This document shows positions 24,733 to 34,264 of a stretch of 53,998 nt of DNA, in pieces. The stretch comes from Peptoniphilus asaccharolyticus DSM 20463 (GTDB lineage Bacteria; Bacillota; Clostridia; Tissierellales; Peptoniphilaceae): assembly GCF_900176115.1 (NCBI RefSeq), contig NZ_FWWR01000014.1, positions 1-53,998 of the forward strand. The letters run 5' to 3'. The position numbers and the translations under genes were made by a program. The notes below the pieces were generated by a model that was not told the origin of the DNA, searched no databases, and was given only the letters and a program-made list of their open reading frames with translations. The number at the start of each line of letters is the position of its first letter. Position 1 is the first letter of the stretch.

Positions 24733-25656
24733 TTAATAGTTTTCGTTTATTTTATATTGCTCTACATAGTGCTTTAAAATGTCTATATAGGTCTTGCCGA
24801 TTTCTGATATTGGATTGTCGGATCTATATATATAGACAAGCTCCATGGCTTCTTCGCTTTCAAGAGGTATGGCAACTATATCGTCTCCGTTTAGTTCTCG
24901 AGATAGTATTCCAGATGAAATAGTGTATCCATCAAGACCGATTAAAAGATTGAACAGAGTGGCTCTATCTGTTACTACTATGGATTTTCTTGCGTATTCT
25001 ATTGAGTGCAACTCTTCTGCATAATAGAAAGAGTTGTTAAGGCCTTGGTCATAGGTAAATCTTGGGTAGTCTTCAAGGTCTTTTAAGGTTACTGAAGTTC
25101 TGTTTGCAAGCGGATGGTTTTTACTGAAGAACACATGGGGTCTTGCTTTAAATAGTCGTTCAAATTTCAAGTCGTTTGCAACGAAACTTCTCTTTAAAAT
25201 TTCTCTGTTAAAGTCACTTAGATATAGTATTCCGACTTCGCTACGTCTTGTGCGAATGTCTTCTATAATTTCAAAAGTTTTAAGCTCTTTTAGAGAAAAT
25301 TCATATTCATCTTTACCAAGCAATTTAACTAATTTAACAAATGCATTTACAACAAAGGCGTAGTGTTGTGAAGCGACGGCAAATATTCTCTTAACTGATT
25401 TTTCGGATTTATATTGTCCTTCTAAGAGGTCTGCTTGTTCTATAACTTGTTTTGCATAGGATAAAAATTTTGTACCATCATCAGTTAAGCTGACGCCACG
25501 GTTTGTTCTGTAAAATATTGTGATGCCCATTTCTTTTTCAAGTTCCATGATGGATTTGGAAAGAGTAGGTTGTGTTATAAATAATTCTTGAGCCGCTGTG
25601 TGAATTGAGCCAGTATGAGCGACTTGTATTATATATCTAAGTTGTTGTAATGTCAT
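24733..25656 (-). CDS. LysR-family transcriptional regulator
   Basis: 307 aa. The N-terminal winged HTH reads MTLQQLRYIIQVAHTGSIHTAAQELFITQPTLSKSIMELE, a clear LysR signature. The remainder is the periplasmic-binding-protein-like effector domain (IRTRRSEVGILYLSD, HPLANRTSVTLKDLEDYP). Close in style to CysL/YwfO-type regulators with a family-typical linker helix; the effector is unknown. It diverges from the pst operon, but the intervening region carries a Pho-type repeat rather than an obvious LysR T-N11-A site, so control of pst by this protein is not implied. Confidence 0.9.
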   Translation of the reverse strand: MTLQQLRYIIQVAHTGSIHTAAQELFITQPTLSKSIMELEKEMGITIFYRTNRGVSLTDDGTKFLSYAKQVIEQADLLEGQYKSEKSVKRIFAVASQHYAFVVNAFVKLVKLLGKDEYEFSLKELKTFEIIEDIRTRRSEVGILYLSDFNREILKRSFVANDLKFERLFKARPHVFFSKNHPLANRTSVTLKDLEDYPRFTYDQGLNNSFYYAEELHSIEYARKSIVVTDRATLFNLLIGLDGYTISSGILSRELNGDDIVAIPLESEEAMELVYIYRSDNPISEIGKTYIDILKHYVEQYKINENY

Positions 25657-25747
25657 TTCTTACCTCTTTTATCAATTTTACCATTTGTATTATATCATTC
25701 GACATAAAATTATCAAAATTTTTAAAGTGCATATTATTTTACATAAA

Positions 25748-25791
25748 CTTTACAATCTGATGCTAATAACTTTACAATCGGACAATATAAT
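25748..25791 (+). promoter_or_regulatory. Pho-box-like direct repeats and -10 of pst operon
   Basis: CTTTACAATC occurs at 25748-25757 and again at 25770-25779, exactly 22 bp apart, i.e. two helical turns. GATGCTAATAA between them fits an 11-bp half-period. A perfect TATAAT follows at 25786-25791. No -35 hexamer stands at the right distance, as expected where a response regulator of the PhoB/PhoP type replaces -35 contacts. The pst operon downstream encodes just such a regulator. Confidence 0.65.
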
Positions 25792-25834
25792 GAGCGTGTA
25801 ATAAAAAACAGGAACTTTAGAAAGGATGAATTCA

Positions 25835-26734
25835 ATGTTTAGTAAAGTATTTAAGAAATTATTTGTTATGGTTTGTGTAGTGAGTTTTACAATTGGACTT
25901 GTGGCATGTGGCAACAACCCAAAAAACACTGCAGAGGAATCAAAAGAATCTGTTTTGGGAGCTATCGACGTCATTTCAAGGGAAGATGGTTCTGGAACAA
26001 GAGGAGCTTTTACTGAAATTGTGGGATTGATAGAAAAAGATGCAGATGGAAATGAAACTGATTTAACTTCTCCTGAAGCGGTTATACAAAATTCTACTGA
26101 CGCAGTTATGACAGCAACTGCAAATGACGAAAGTGCCATAGGATATATTTCTCTTGGATCAGTTAACGACACTATAAAGGCTTTAAAAATCGGTGGAGTT
26201 GAGGCAAGTGCTGAGGATATTACCAATGGTTCTTATCCAATTGCAAGACCATTTAACGTGGTTTACAAAGACATCACACCTGAAGTGGAAGACTTCTTAA
26301 AATTTATGGCATCTGCTGAGGGACAAAAGGTGGTTGAAGAAGCGGGATACGTTGCAAACAAAGAAGTGCAACCTTATCAAGCTACAAACAACACTGCAAG
26401 CATCACAATCGCTGGTTCAACTTCTGTTGCACCACTTATGGAAAAATTAGTTGAGGCTTACAAGGCACACAATACTGAATTCAAAGCTGATATCCAAGCA
26501 ACAGGTTCATCATCAGGTATTCAAGCTGCGATAGACGGTTCTGCTCAAATAGGAATGTCTTCAAGAGAGCTTAAGGAAGATGAAGCAAAGCAAGTTAAAA
26601 AAGAAGTTATAGCAATGGACGGAATAGCTGTGATAGTAAACAAGGCAAATGAAACTTCTGACATCACTATGGAACAAGTAAGAGATATATTCAATGGTAA
26701 ATTAACTGATTGGACTGAGGTAAATGGAAAATAA
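25835..26734 (+). CDS. pstS: Phosphate-binding lipoprotein, permuted PstS
   Basis: Extracellular phosphate receptor. ATG 25835 is chosen because AAAGGA lies 8 nt upstream; ATG 25826 is too close to it. Lipobox LVAC puts the lipid Cys at residue 25. The domain order is unusual. Residues about 42-185 (VISREDGSGTRGAFTEIVG, AIGYISLGSVNDTIKAL, YPIARPFNVVYK, GQKVVEEAGYV) correspond to the C-terminal half of ordinary PstS. Residues about 188-299 (ITIAGSTSVAPLMEKLVEAY, ATGSSSGIQAAI, IGMSSRELK, VRDIFNGKLTDWTEV) correspond to the N-terminal half. Phosphate-contact motifs of both lobes remain. pstC overlaps its end by 11 nt. Confidence 0.92.
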   Translation: MFSKVFKKLFVMVCVVSFTIGLVACGNNPKNTAEESKESVLGAIDVISREDGSGTRGAFTEIVGLIEKDADGNETDLTSPEAVIQNSTDAVMTATANDESAIGYISLGSVNDTIKALKIGGVEASAEDITNGSYPIARPFNVVYKDITPEVEDFLKFMASAEGQKVVEEAGYVANKEVQPYQATNNTASITIAGSTSVAPLMEKLVEAYKAHNTEFKADIQATGSSSGIQAAIDGSAQIGMSSRELKEDEAKQVKKEVIAMDGIAVIVNKANETSDITMEQVRDIFNGKLTDWTEVNGK

Positions 26735-27617
26735 AGTAGTATACAAAGTTAAAAGTCAGCAAGAGTTTAAAGAGAGTATCGCAAGATACCTCTTTTTACT
26801 CAGTGCTATGTTATCTGTAATATTCATTCTTTTAATTTCATATTTTATATTTAGTGGCGGAATAAATTTATTTAGAGAAGTAGGGATAAAAGATTTTTTA
26901 TTTAACTCTAAATGGGCACCTATGAACAAACCAGCTTCATTTGGAATTTTTTCAATGGTGATGGGCTCTGTGATGGCAACTTTGATTTCGAGTGCGTTAG
27001 CAGTGCCGATAGCTGTCTTTACGGCAACTTTTTTGGCTTGTGACTGCCCGAAGTGGCTATACAAAATTTTAAAGCCAGCTCTAAATCTAATGGCGGGAAT
27101 TCCGTCTATAATCTATGGTTTCTTTGCGCTGACTTTTATAGTTCCAAAGATGAAAGATTTGTTTGGCGGAACAGGAATGAGCATTTTAACTGCTTCTATT
27201 CTTCTCTTGATAATGATACTTCCGACTATAATTTCTATTTCTGAAAATGCAATACGTTCTGTTCCGTATTCTTACTACACAGGAAGCATTGCACTCGGAG
27301 CAACTCACGAAAGAACTGTTATGAAAGTTTTGATGCCGGCGGCTAAGAGCGGAATTTTCGCCGGAATAATTCTTGGGATAGGTCGTGCAATAGGGGAGAC
27401 AATGGCTGTGATATTGGTTGCTGGAAATCAAACACGTCTTACATTTGACATCTTCAAGGGAATTAGAACACTAACTACTAACATTGTAATGGAAATGGGA
27501 TATGCATCAGGAATGCACAGAGAGGCTCTAATAGCAACTGCATGTGTCCTATTTATATTCATCCTTATAATAAACTTTACTTTTTGGATTTTTAAGAAGA
27601 GGAGCGAAAGACTATGA
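26724..27617 (+). CDS. pstC: Phosphate ABC importer permease PstC
   Basis: 297 aa with six predicted spans. The N-terminal cytoplasmic stretch leads into FLLSAMLSVIFILLISYFIF. GIFSMVMGSVMATLISSALAV, PSIIYGFFALTFIVP and the coupling loop SIALGATHERTVMKVLMPAAKSG are typical. LGIGRAIGETMAVILVAGN is the PstC/PstA signature. It overlaps pstS by 11 nt and pstA by 4 nt. It imports inorganic phosphate together with PstA, PstB and PstS. Confidence 0.94.
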   Translation: MENKVVYKVKSQQEFKESIARYLFLLSAMLSVIFILLISYFIFSGGINLFREVGIKDFLFNSKWAPMNKPASFGIFSMVMGSVMATLISSALAVPIAVFTATFLACDCPKWLYKILKPALNLMAGIPSIIYGFFALTFIVPKMKDLFGGTGMSILTASILLLIMILPTIISISENAIRSVPYSYYTGSIALGATHERTVMKVLMPAAKSGIFAGIILGIGRAIGETMAVILVAGNQTRLTFDIFKGIRTLTTNIVMEMGYASGMHREALIATACVLFIFILIINFTFWIFKKRSERL

Positions 27618-28504
27618 GCACTAAACTTTGGATATTAATTATATTGGCAACAATTCTCATAGGAACTGCTATATTTTTAAAGTCTAAAAATATGTTGAGT
27701 CCTTATAGATTTTTTACAACACTTTCAGTTATTTTTACTTTCGGAAGTTTGGTGCTGATAGTGGAATATGTACTTTCAAAAGGGCTACCTTATATAAAAC
27801 CATCTCTTTTTGCAATGGAATACACTTCTGAAAATGTGTCCATGCTACCTGCCATTATAACCACTCTTATAGTCGTGGCGCTTGCGATTCTCGTGGCAGC
27901 ACCAATAGGAGTTTTTACGGCGATATATTTAGTGGAATATGCAAAGAGCGGTTCAAAGGTTGTGGAAGTCATAAGACTTGCGGCTGAAACTCTACAAGGT
28001 ATTCCATCAATAGTGTATGGATTATTTGGAATGATGTTTTTCTCCGTTTGGCTTGGGTTTGGTTTTTCAATTCTATCTGGAGTTTGCACAGTTGCAATTA
28101 TGATTTTACCTTTGATAATACGTTCGACAGAAGAGGCTTTGAAAGCTGTCAACAACAGTATAAGATTTGCGTCATTTGCACTTGGAGCGGGAAAGCTCAG
28201 AACAATTTTTAAGATTGTACTTCCAGTTGCAATGCCTGGGATTATTTCGGGCATAGTGCTTGCTACAGGACGTGTAGTGGGAGAGACTGCTTGTCTTATG
28301 TTCACTCTTGGAACTGCGACAAAGATGCCGACAGGTCTATTTTCCTCTTCGAGAACTTTGGCGCTTCATGTGTATATGCTCTCCTCTGAAGGGATGCACG
28401 TGGGAGAGGCTTATGCAACAGCGACTGTACTACTTTTGATAGTGCTTTTAATTAATTTTGTTTCAAATAAAATAGCAAGTAAATTTATGGAGGTTAAGAG
28501 TTGA
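27614..28504 (+). CDS. pstA: Phosphate ABC importer permease PstA
   Basis: 296 aa. The permease domain has [51 protein letters not shown], coupling loop [23 protein letters not shown] and [17 protein letters not shown], all matching PstA. Two N-terminal hydrophobic segments precede it. It partners PstC in the membrane channel. ATG overlaps pstC (ATGA); its end overlaps the TTG start of pstB by 4 nt. Confidence 0.94.
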   Translation: MSTKLWILIILATILIGTAIFLKSKNMLSPYRFFTTLSVIFTFGSLVLIVEYVLSKGLPYIKPSLFAMEYTSENVSMLPAIITTLIVVALAILVAAPIGVFTAIYLVEYAKSGSKVVEVIRLAAETLQGIPSIVYGLFGMMFFSVWLGFGFSILSGVCTVAIMILPLIIRSTEEALKAVNNSIRFASFALGAGKLRTIFKIVLPVAMPGIISGIVLATGRVVGETACLMFTLGTATKMPTGLFSSSRTLALHVYMLSSEGMHVGEAYATATVLLLIVLLINFVSNKIASKFMEVKS

Positions 28505-29247
28505 CACGTTTTGATATAGAAAATTTAAATCTATACTATGGTGATTTTAAAGCATTAAAGGGAATAAATATGGAAATAGGATCTAATGAGATAACTGCTT
28601 TTATAGGGCCTTCCGGATGCGGCAAATCAACTACCATAAAGTGTTTAAATAGAATGAATGATTTGGTGGAGGGTTGTAGAATCGAGGGCAGGATAGCTCT
28701 TGATGGGAAAGATATAAATTCATACGAAATAAATGCTCTTAGAAAGAGAGTGGGGATGGTGTTCCAATCACCAAATCCATTTCCAATGTCAATTTATAAC
28801 AACATAGCTTACGGGCCTAAAACTCATGGAATAACTGACAAGAGTACTTTAGACGGGATTGTTGAAAAATCTTTAAAGGCTGCTGCAATATGGGACGAAG
28901 TGAAAAATGATTTAAATAAAAATGCTCTTTCGATTTCCGGAGGGCAACAACAAAGGCTTTGCATAGCGAGATGTCTTGCTGTGGAGCCGGATGTAATATT
29001 GATGGACGAACCTACGTCTGCGCTTGATCCTATTTCCACTGGGAAGATAGAGGACCTTGTCCTTGAATTGAAAAAAGATTATACTATCATCATGGTAACG
29101 CACAATATGCAACAGGCCTCAAGGGTTTCAGACAAAACTGCATTTTTCTTAAATGGAGAAGTTGTGGAGTTTGGAGATACTTATGAAATTTTCTCCAATC
29201 CAAGAGATAAGAGAACGGAAGATTATATAACAGGAAGGTTTGGGTGA
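28501..29247 (+). CDS. pstB: Phosphate ABC importer ATPase PstB
   Basis: 248 aa. It starts with TTG at 28501, preceded by GGAGG in the end of pst[21 protein letters not shown] is Walker [18 protein letters not shown] is the PstB-specific Q-loop region. [21 protein letters not shown] is the signature, [16 protein letters not shown] is Walker B, and [19 protein letters not shown] has the switch His. Length and motifs are standard for PstB. Confidence 0.96.
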   Translation: MTRFDIENLNLYYGDFKALKGINMEIGSNEITAFIGPSGCGKSTTIKCLNRMNDLVEGCRIEGRIALDGKDINSYEINALRKRVGMVFQSPNPFPMSIYNNIAYGPKTHGITDKSTLDGIVEKSLKAAAIWDEVKNDLNKNALSISGGQQQRLCIARCLAVEPDVILMDEPTSALDPISTGKIEDLVLELKKDYTIIMVTHNMQQASRVSDKTAFFLNGEVVEFGDTYEIFSNPRDKRTEDYITGRFG

Positions 29248-29251
29248 TATA

Positions 29252-29899
29252 GTGCGTAAGAGATTTGATGAAGAACTTAATCTATTAAATGATGAAATGT
29301 TGCAGATGAGTATGATAGCTGAAAAGGCGATAGACAAGGCTGTAAATTTAATCTTTGAAGTGGATAAGGAAAGTATTAAAGAAGTTTTTGAGTATGAAGA
29401 AGAAACAGATAGGTTGGAGACTAAAATACAAGATCATTGTTTGAGATTGTTTTTAGAGCAACAGCCGGTTGCCACAGATTTGAGATGGATTTCTGCAACT
29501 CTAAAGATGATTACGGACATGGAGAGAATAGGCGACCAAGCCCGAGACATCGCAGAGTTGTGTAAGTATTTTAAAGATACGGACAAAGTATTTTCTGTGG
29601 ATGTTATCAAGCAAATGGCAAAGGCTACAATTGCCATGGTGCATAAGAGCATAGATGCTTATGTAAAGAGAGATATTGAAATAGCTCGTAGTGTCTCTAA
29701 AGATGATGACATAGTGGACGAATATTTTATTGAAGTTAGAGCGGAATTTGTAAAGTTGATAAAGAATGAATCCTTAGATGCTGAGCGAATAATTGACTTG
29801 ATTATGATTACAAAGTATCTTGAGAGAATTGCAGACCATGCTGTTAATATTTCAAGATGGATAATATTTGCCATAGAGGGATTTCCAACAGAGGCGTAA
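29252..29899 (+). CDS. phoU: Phosphate signalling protein PhoU
   Basis: Negative regulator linking the Pst importer to the PhoR kinase. I choose GTG 29252 (MRKRFDEELNLLNDEM), which gives the usual PhoU N-terminus, rather than TTG 29240, which sits directly against the AGGAAGG site. The protein is 215 aa of two three-helix bundles. Each has the metal-binding E/DxxxD-type motif: DMERIGDQARDIAEL in the first and YLERIADHAVNISRWI in the second. It starts 4 nt after the pstB stop and ends 1 nt before phoP. Confidence 0.93.
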   Translation: MRKRFDEELNLLNDEMLQMSMIAEKAIDKAVNLIFEVDKESIKEVFEYEEETDRLETKIQDHCLRLFLEQQPVATDLRWISATLKMITDMERIGDQARDIAELCKYFKDTDKVFSVDVIKQMAKATIAMVHKSIDAYVKRDIEIARSVSKDDDIVDEYFIEVRAEFVKLIKNESLDAERIIDLIMITKYLERIADHAVNISRWIIFAIEGFPTEA

Positions 29900-29900
29900 T

Positions 29901-30590
29901 ATGTTGATATATATTGTAGAAGATGATAGTTCTATACAAAAATTAATTGAATATGCATTAAAATCTAAAAATTACAACTGTAAGGGTTTTGAAAATGGTA
30001 GGGAGTTCTTTGCTGAACTCTCTAAAGTTGTACCTGATTTAATTTTGTTAGATATAATGTTGCCGGATATGGATGGGACTGAAATTCTAAAGAAATTAAA
30101 ACAAAACAGCACTACTGTTGATATACCTGTGATGATGCTCACTGCAAAGACTTCTGAGTATGATATTGTAAGCTCATTAGACCTTGGAGCAGATGACTAT
30201 ATGACAAAGCCTTTTTCTGTTTTGGAATTGCTTTCAAGAGTGAATGCACTTTTACGAAGAACTAAGAGTGAAAAGAAAGCAGAGGACAAGATAGAATTCG
30301 AGGGGATTAGCATGGATCTTTTGAGAAGACAGGTGATGATTGATGGAGAAGCTATTCTTTTGACATATAAAGAATTTGAACTTTTAAAGTATATGTTAAG
30401 CAATGTTGGGATTGTCTTGTCGAGGGAGATGCTTTTAAACTCTGTGTGGGGATATGACTATGAGGGCGAAACTCGAACTGTAGACATGCACATAAAGTTA
30501 TTAAGAGAAAAACTTGGAGAGAAGAGAGAACTTATACATACTGTAAGAGGTGTGGGATATAAAATAAAAATAGGAGATAAAAATGGATAG
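29901..30590 (+). CDS. phoP: Response regulator, PhoP/PhoB type
   Basis: 229 aa. The receiver domain has IYIVEDDSSI (acidic pocket), LILLDIMLPDMDGTEIL with the phospho-acceptor Asp, MLTAKTSEYD (Thr switch) and YMTKPFSVLELLSRV (Lys). The C-terminal winged helix is OmpR type (YKEFELLKYMLSNVGIVLSR, VWGYDYEGETRTVDMHIKLL, LIHTVRGVGYKI). Its place after phoU and before a histidine kinase identifies it as the phosphate regulator. The likely target is the 22-bp direct repeat before pstS, giving positive autoregulation. It overlaps phoR by 8 nt. Confidence 0.93.
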   Translation: MLIYIVEDDSSIQKLIEYALKSKNYNCKGFENGREFFAELSKVVPDLILLDIMLPDMDGTEILKKLKQNSTTVDIPVMMLTAKTSEYDIVSSLDLGADDYMTKPFSVLELLSRVNALLRRTKSEKKAEDKIEFEGISMDLLRRQVMIDGEAILLTYKEFELLKYMLSNVGIVLSREMLLNSVWGYDYEGETRTVDMHIKLLREKLGEKRELIHTVRGVGYKIKIGDKNG

Positions 30591-32202
30591 GCACATTCGA
30601 AAATATTTGAGAATTGTTGCGATTTTTTCCTTCGTTATTATTTTTATCGCCTCCTCAATTATATATTTTGTAGATTACAACGATAGTCAATACAAAACTC
30701 TATCCACTTTTAGTTCTGTAATTGAGCAGGAACTTTCAAACAAAGTGGATAAATTTGGATATATTACAGAATTGAGTGGTAAGTTTAAGGGTTTAAGAAT
30801 AAGATATATTTCGGGAACAAAAAGCTACGATTCTGCAAAAAGTGAAAATTTTAGTTTGGAAGTTGGAAAAAATACAAACCATGTGGACATGGCTAAGACC
30901 GAGTATGAGTTGGTTAGAAAGTTAGAAGATGGTTCATTACTTGGAGTTAGCACTGTGAAAAGCAGCCTCTTGGGAGTGCTTATACACTTGTTGCCGATAA
31001 ACTTTTTAGCATTTGGCTGTGTGTTTATACTCACTAAGTTTGTTACAAAGAGAGCTGTGACAAAGGTCATGAATCCTATAAATGCTTATGAAAAGACAGA
31101 GAACTTAGAAGCTCTAAAAGATGCGCCGGAGATATACCCTTTAGAAAAATTATTTAATAGGCTAAACGACGCCAAGGTAAGAGAGATAAATGAAGTCGAG
31201 CGCCAAAGAGATACAATAAATACAATCTTGGGTGGTATGAAAGAAGGTCTTTTGATACTTGACGAAAAGAGAAGAATCTTGATGCTCAATTCGGAAGCGG
31301 CGAAGATTCTCGAAACAGATCAGGATTCTGTGAGCAAGAGTATTTTATATGTAACAAGAAATAGCGAGATAGTTAAGGCTATTGAAGATTGTTACATGGG
31401 GGTTTATTCGGAAGGAAGGATGGAATGTCAAGATAGATATATCAAGTACTACTCCAATCCTGTGTACTATGAAGGCAAGATAAATGGAGCTGTACTACTT
31501 TTGATAGACGAAACAAAGAGGATTGAGGCGGAAAAAGTAAGAGAGGAATTTTCAGCCAACGTGTCTCATGAGTTGAGAACTCCATTGACTTCAATTTATG
31601 GCTTTGCGGAACTCTTAAATGCGGGCATGATAACAGATGATAAGGACAGAAAAGAGATTTACGACAGAATTTATGGCGAATCGAAGAGACTGCTCAGCTT
31701 GATTGACGAGATAATCAAGATTTCAAAACTTGAATCCAATGTGCAAGTTGCAGAGGACAGGGTAGATTTAAAAGAGTTGGAACAGAGGTTAAGAGAATAT
31801 TTTGAACCAATAGCGAGTGAAAAGTCCGTAGCACTAAAGATTAGCGGAGATGGAATATTTAAATCCAATATGACAATGGTTTGGGAAATGCTGGCAAATA
31901 TTATAGAGAACTCAATTAAGTACAATGTTGAAGATGGCATAGTTGATGTCGAGATGAAAGTGGGAAGAGCTGTTGAGTTTACTGTTAAAGACTCCGGAAT
32001 AGGAATTGACGAGGAAAGCTTAAAGAGAATTTTTGAGAGGTTCTATAGAGTTGACAAGTCACGCAACAAGAAGAGCGGTGGCACTGGGCTTGGGCTTTCA
32101 ATTGTGAAACACATAGTCAAGAATTTGGACGGAGATATTGAAGTGCAAAGTGAAGTTGGAGTTGGAACAACAATAAAAATAATTTTACCTAAGACTGAAT
32201 AA
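30583..32202 (+). CDS. phoR: Phosphate sensor histidine kinase
   Basis: 539 aa. There is an N-terminal span (IVAIFSFVIIFIASSIIYFV), a short extracellular domain of roughly 100 residues, a second span (LGVLIHLLPINFLAFGCVFIL), a linker and a PAS-like region (ILGGMKEGLLILDEKRRIL). The HisKA domain reads FSANVSHELRTPLTSIYGFAELL with the phospho-acceptor His. The ATPase domain shows IIENSIKYN (N box), VKDSGIGIDEESLKRIFERF (G1/F box) and KSGGTGLGLSIVKHI (G2). It is full length and should phosphorylate PhoP when phosphate is scarce. Confidence 0.93.
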   Translation: MDRHIRKYLRIVAIFSFVIIFIASSIIYFVDYNDSQYKTLSTFSSVIEQELSNKVDKFGYITELSGKFKGLRIRYISGTKSYDSAKSENFSLEVGKNTNHVDMAKTEYELVRKLEDGSLLGVSTVKSSLLGVLIHLLPINFLAFGCVFILTKFVTKRAVTKVMNPINAYEKTENLEALKDAPEIYPLEKLFNRLNDAKVREINEVERQRDTINTILGGMKEGLLILDEKRRILMLNSEAAKILETDQDSVSKSILYVTRNSEIVKAIEDCYMGVYSEGRMECQDRYIKYYSNPVYYEGKINGAVLLLIDETKRIEAEKVREEFSANVSHELRTPLTSIYGFAELLNAGMITDDKDRKEIYDRIYGESKRLLSLIDEIIKISKLESNVQVAEDRVDLKELEQRLREYFEPIASEKSVALKISGDGIFKSNMTMVWEMLANIIENSIKYNVEDGIVDVEMKVGRAVEFTVKDSGIGIDEESLKRIFERFYRVDKSRNKKSGGTGLGLSIVKHIVKNLDGDIEVQSEVGVGTTIKIILPKTE

Positions 32203-32217
32203 TTTAATAGCTATATG

Positions 32218-32248
32218 AAAAAGAGATTGTTAAAAAAATCTCTTTTTT
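32218..32248 (+). terminator. Terminator after phoR
   Basis: AAAAAGAGATT pairs with AATCTCTTTTT around GTTAAAAA, with the T run continuing. It closes the pst-pho operon. Confidence 0.9.
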
Positions 32249-32333
32249 TAGTGTGTTTTTTATAAAATACAAGGGGTATAGATTGAAAAGGAAGAAAATA
32301 TTTTAATTAAATTAATAGAAAAAGGGTGATGAA

Positions 32334-33803
32334 ATGTCTTTTAAAATAAAAGAACAATATAGGATGTTTATAGGTGGGGAATGGAAAGAGGCTTCAGACG
32401 GACAATGGTTAGAAACTTTTAATCCGGCAACTGGAGAAGTTTTATCTAAGATTCCTCAAGCGACAAATGAAGATGTGGACAGTGCTGTTGAGGCTGCTAA
32501 GAAAGCTTTTGAAACTTTTAAAGATTCTACAGCTACAGAAAGACAAGCACTATTAAATAAAATAGCAGATGTAATAGAAGAAAATGCAGACTACTTGGCA
32601 ACTATAGAGTCTATGGACAATGGTAAGCCAATTAGAGAAACTAAGGGAGCGGATATACTTTTGGCTGCAGATCACTTTAGATATTTTGCAGCAACGGCGA
32701 GAATGCAAGAAGGTACAGCTCAAATGTTGGATAAGAACACATTGAACTTAATTCTACACGAGCCTATCGGAGTTGTGGGACAAATCGTTCCTTGGAATTT
32801 CCCGTTCTTGATGGCAGCTTGGAAGTTGGCGCCAGTTTTAGCAGCTGGTGATGTAACTATTTTAAAACCATCAAGCAGTACTTCTCTATCTGTGCTTGCT
32901 CTTATGGAATTGATTCAAGATATAGTGCCGGCTGGTGTAATCAACATAGTAACAGGTTCTGGTTCTAAGAGTGGAGAGTATCTACAACACCATAAAGGAC
33001 TTGATAAACTTGCTTTCACAGGCTCAACTGAAGTTGGTAGAGGAATAGGAATTGCGGCAGCAGAGAGAATTATTCCGGCAACTCTTGAACTTGGTGGAAA
33101 GAGTGCAAATATCTTCTTTGAAGATGCAGACATGGACTTAGCTCTTGAAGGTGTTCAATTAGGAATACTATTTAACCAAGGACAAGTTTGTTCAGCAGGT
33201 TCAAGAATATTTGTACAAGAAAGTTTCTATGATAAGTTTGTGGAAAAAGTTGTTGAGGCATTTAAGAAAGTTAAGGTTGGAGACCCTCTTGATCCTGAAA
33301 CACAAATGGGTGCTCAATCAAGCCCGGGTCAACTTAATAAGATTTTAAATTATGTTGAAATAGGACAACAAGAAGGAGCTAAGGTTCTAACTGGTGGAAA
33401 TAAAATTAAAGGTGATGGAGTGTTCATGGAACCAACATTGCTTGGCGAGGTAACTAACGAAATGAGAGTTGCAAGAGAAGAAATTTTCGGACCGGTTGGA
33501 GTAATTATTAAATTTAAAGATGAAGAAGATTTGATAAGAATGGCAAATGATTCAGACTATGGTCTTGGAGGTGGTGTATTCACACAAGACATCAACAAAG
33601 CCATGAGAGTTGCCACTGGAGTTAGAACTGGTAGAATATGGATTAACACATATAATACTTTCCCAGCTGGTGCGCCATTTGGTGGATATAAAGAGTCTGG
33701 AATAGGTCGTGAAACTCACAAAGTTATCTTAGACCACTACACTCAAATAAAAAATATTTTGATAAACTTAAGTACAACTCCTGGCGGAATGTATGTAAAA
33801 TAA
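32334..33803 (+). CDS. Aldehyde dehydrogenase (NAD(P)+)
   Basis: 489 aa, family-typical. PWNFPFLMAAWKLAPVLAAGD and TGSTEVGRGIG form the Rossmann NAD site. TLELGGKSANIFFEDAD carries the general-base Glu, and FNQGQVCSAGSRIFVQE the catalytic Cys. EEIFGPVGVIIKF and WINTYNTFPAGAPFGGYKESGIGRE are the usual C-terminal signatures. The pattern is that of broad-range acetaldehyde/betaine-type enzymes; the natural substrate cannot be read. AGGGTG precedes the ATG. It is a single-gene unit with a terminator. Confidence 0.93.
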   Translation: MSFKIKEQYRMFIGGEWKEASDGQWLETFNPATGEVLSKIPQATNEDVDSAVEAAKKAFETFKDSTATERQALLNKIADVIEENADYLATIESMDNGKPIRETKGADILLAADHFRYFAATARMQEGTAQMLDKNTLNLILHEPIGVVGQIVPWNFPFLMAAWKLAPVLAAGDVTILKPSSSTSLSVLALMELIQDIVPAGVINIVTGSGSKSGEYLQHHKGLDKLAFTGSTEVGRGIGIAAAERIIPATLELGGKSANIFFEDADMDLALEGVQLGILFNQGQVCSAGSRIFVQESFYDKFVEKVVEAFKKVKVGDPLDPETQMGAQSSPGQLNKILNYVEIGQQEGAKVLTGGNKIKGDGVFMEPTLLGEVTNEMRVAREEIFGPVGVIIKFKDEEDLIRMANDSDYGLGGGVFTQDINKAMRVATGVRTGRIWINTYNTFPAGAPFGGYKESGIGRETHKVILDHYTQIKNILINLSTTPGGMYVK

Positions 33804-33810
33804 AATAATA

Positions 33811-33852
33811 AAAAACAAGCTCTTTGAGATGCGAACTCAGGAGTTTGTTTTT
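33811..33852. terminator. Shared terminator between ALDH and Fur genes
   Basis: AAAAACAAGCTC pairs with GAGTTTGTTTTT (one G-U), with a smaller TGAG/CTCA stem in the loop. A runs and T runs on both sides let it serve both convergent genes. Confidence 0.85.
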
Positions 33853-33868
33853 TATTGAACGTTTACTT

Positions 33869-34264
33869 TTATTCTTGGCAGTTCGGACAAATCCCCTTTA
33901 GTTCAAGAATATGTCCTGTAACTTTGAACCCGGTAGTGTTTGCAATATTATCTTCATAAGAAGAAATTGGGCAACGTTCAAGTTGAACTACCTTTCCACA
34001 CTTAGAGCATACGATATAGTGTTCGTGTGAGTCGTGAAGGGTATAGTAGTTGAGTCCATTTTGACGAAGTGTCTTTTTAAGTATGCCAGGCCTTTCAAGT
34101 TCACTTAAAATTCTATAGACACTGGAGCCGGAAACTATATCTCTATTTATTTTTGAAATCAACTCTTCTGCAGAGAGAGGCACAGAACTATCATTTAGGA
34201 TATTTAAAATTTCCATGCGGGCTTTAGTAGCTCTGAAGCCATGTTCAATTAATAATTTTTCCAT
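33869..34264 (-). CDS. Fur-family metal-dependent repressor
   Basis: 131 aa. The winged HTH covers residues 1-80 (FRATKARMEILNILNDSSVPLSAEEL, VSGSSVYRILSELERPGIL). The dimer/metal domain has HDSHEHYIVCSKCGKVVQL with HxH and CxxC, and a second CxxC in KGICPNCQE, so a structural zinc site is intact. The family includes Fur, Zur and PerR. Divergent placement 127 nt from a His-rich zinc/manganese importer argues for a Zur-type role. I could not draw a convincing Zur palindrome in the intergenic region. Confidence 0.88.
   Translation of the reverse strand: MEKLLIEHGFRATKARMEILNILNDSSVPLSAEELISKINRDIVSGSSVYRILSELERPGILKKTLRQNGLNYYTLHDSHEHYIVCSKCGKVVQLERCPISSYEDNIANTTGFKVTGHILELKGICPNCQE

Noticed and set aside
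24733-25825. LysR protein as regulator of the divergent pst operon
   Set aside because: The intergenic region fits a Pho-type repeat, and the pst operon carries its own two-component system; no LysR-type palindrome was convincing.
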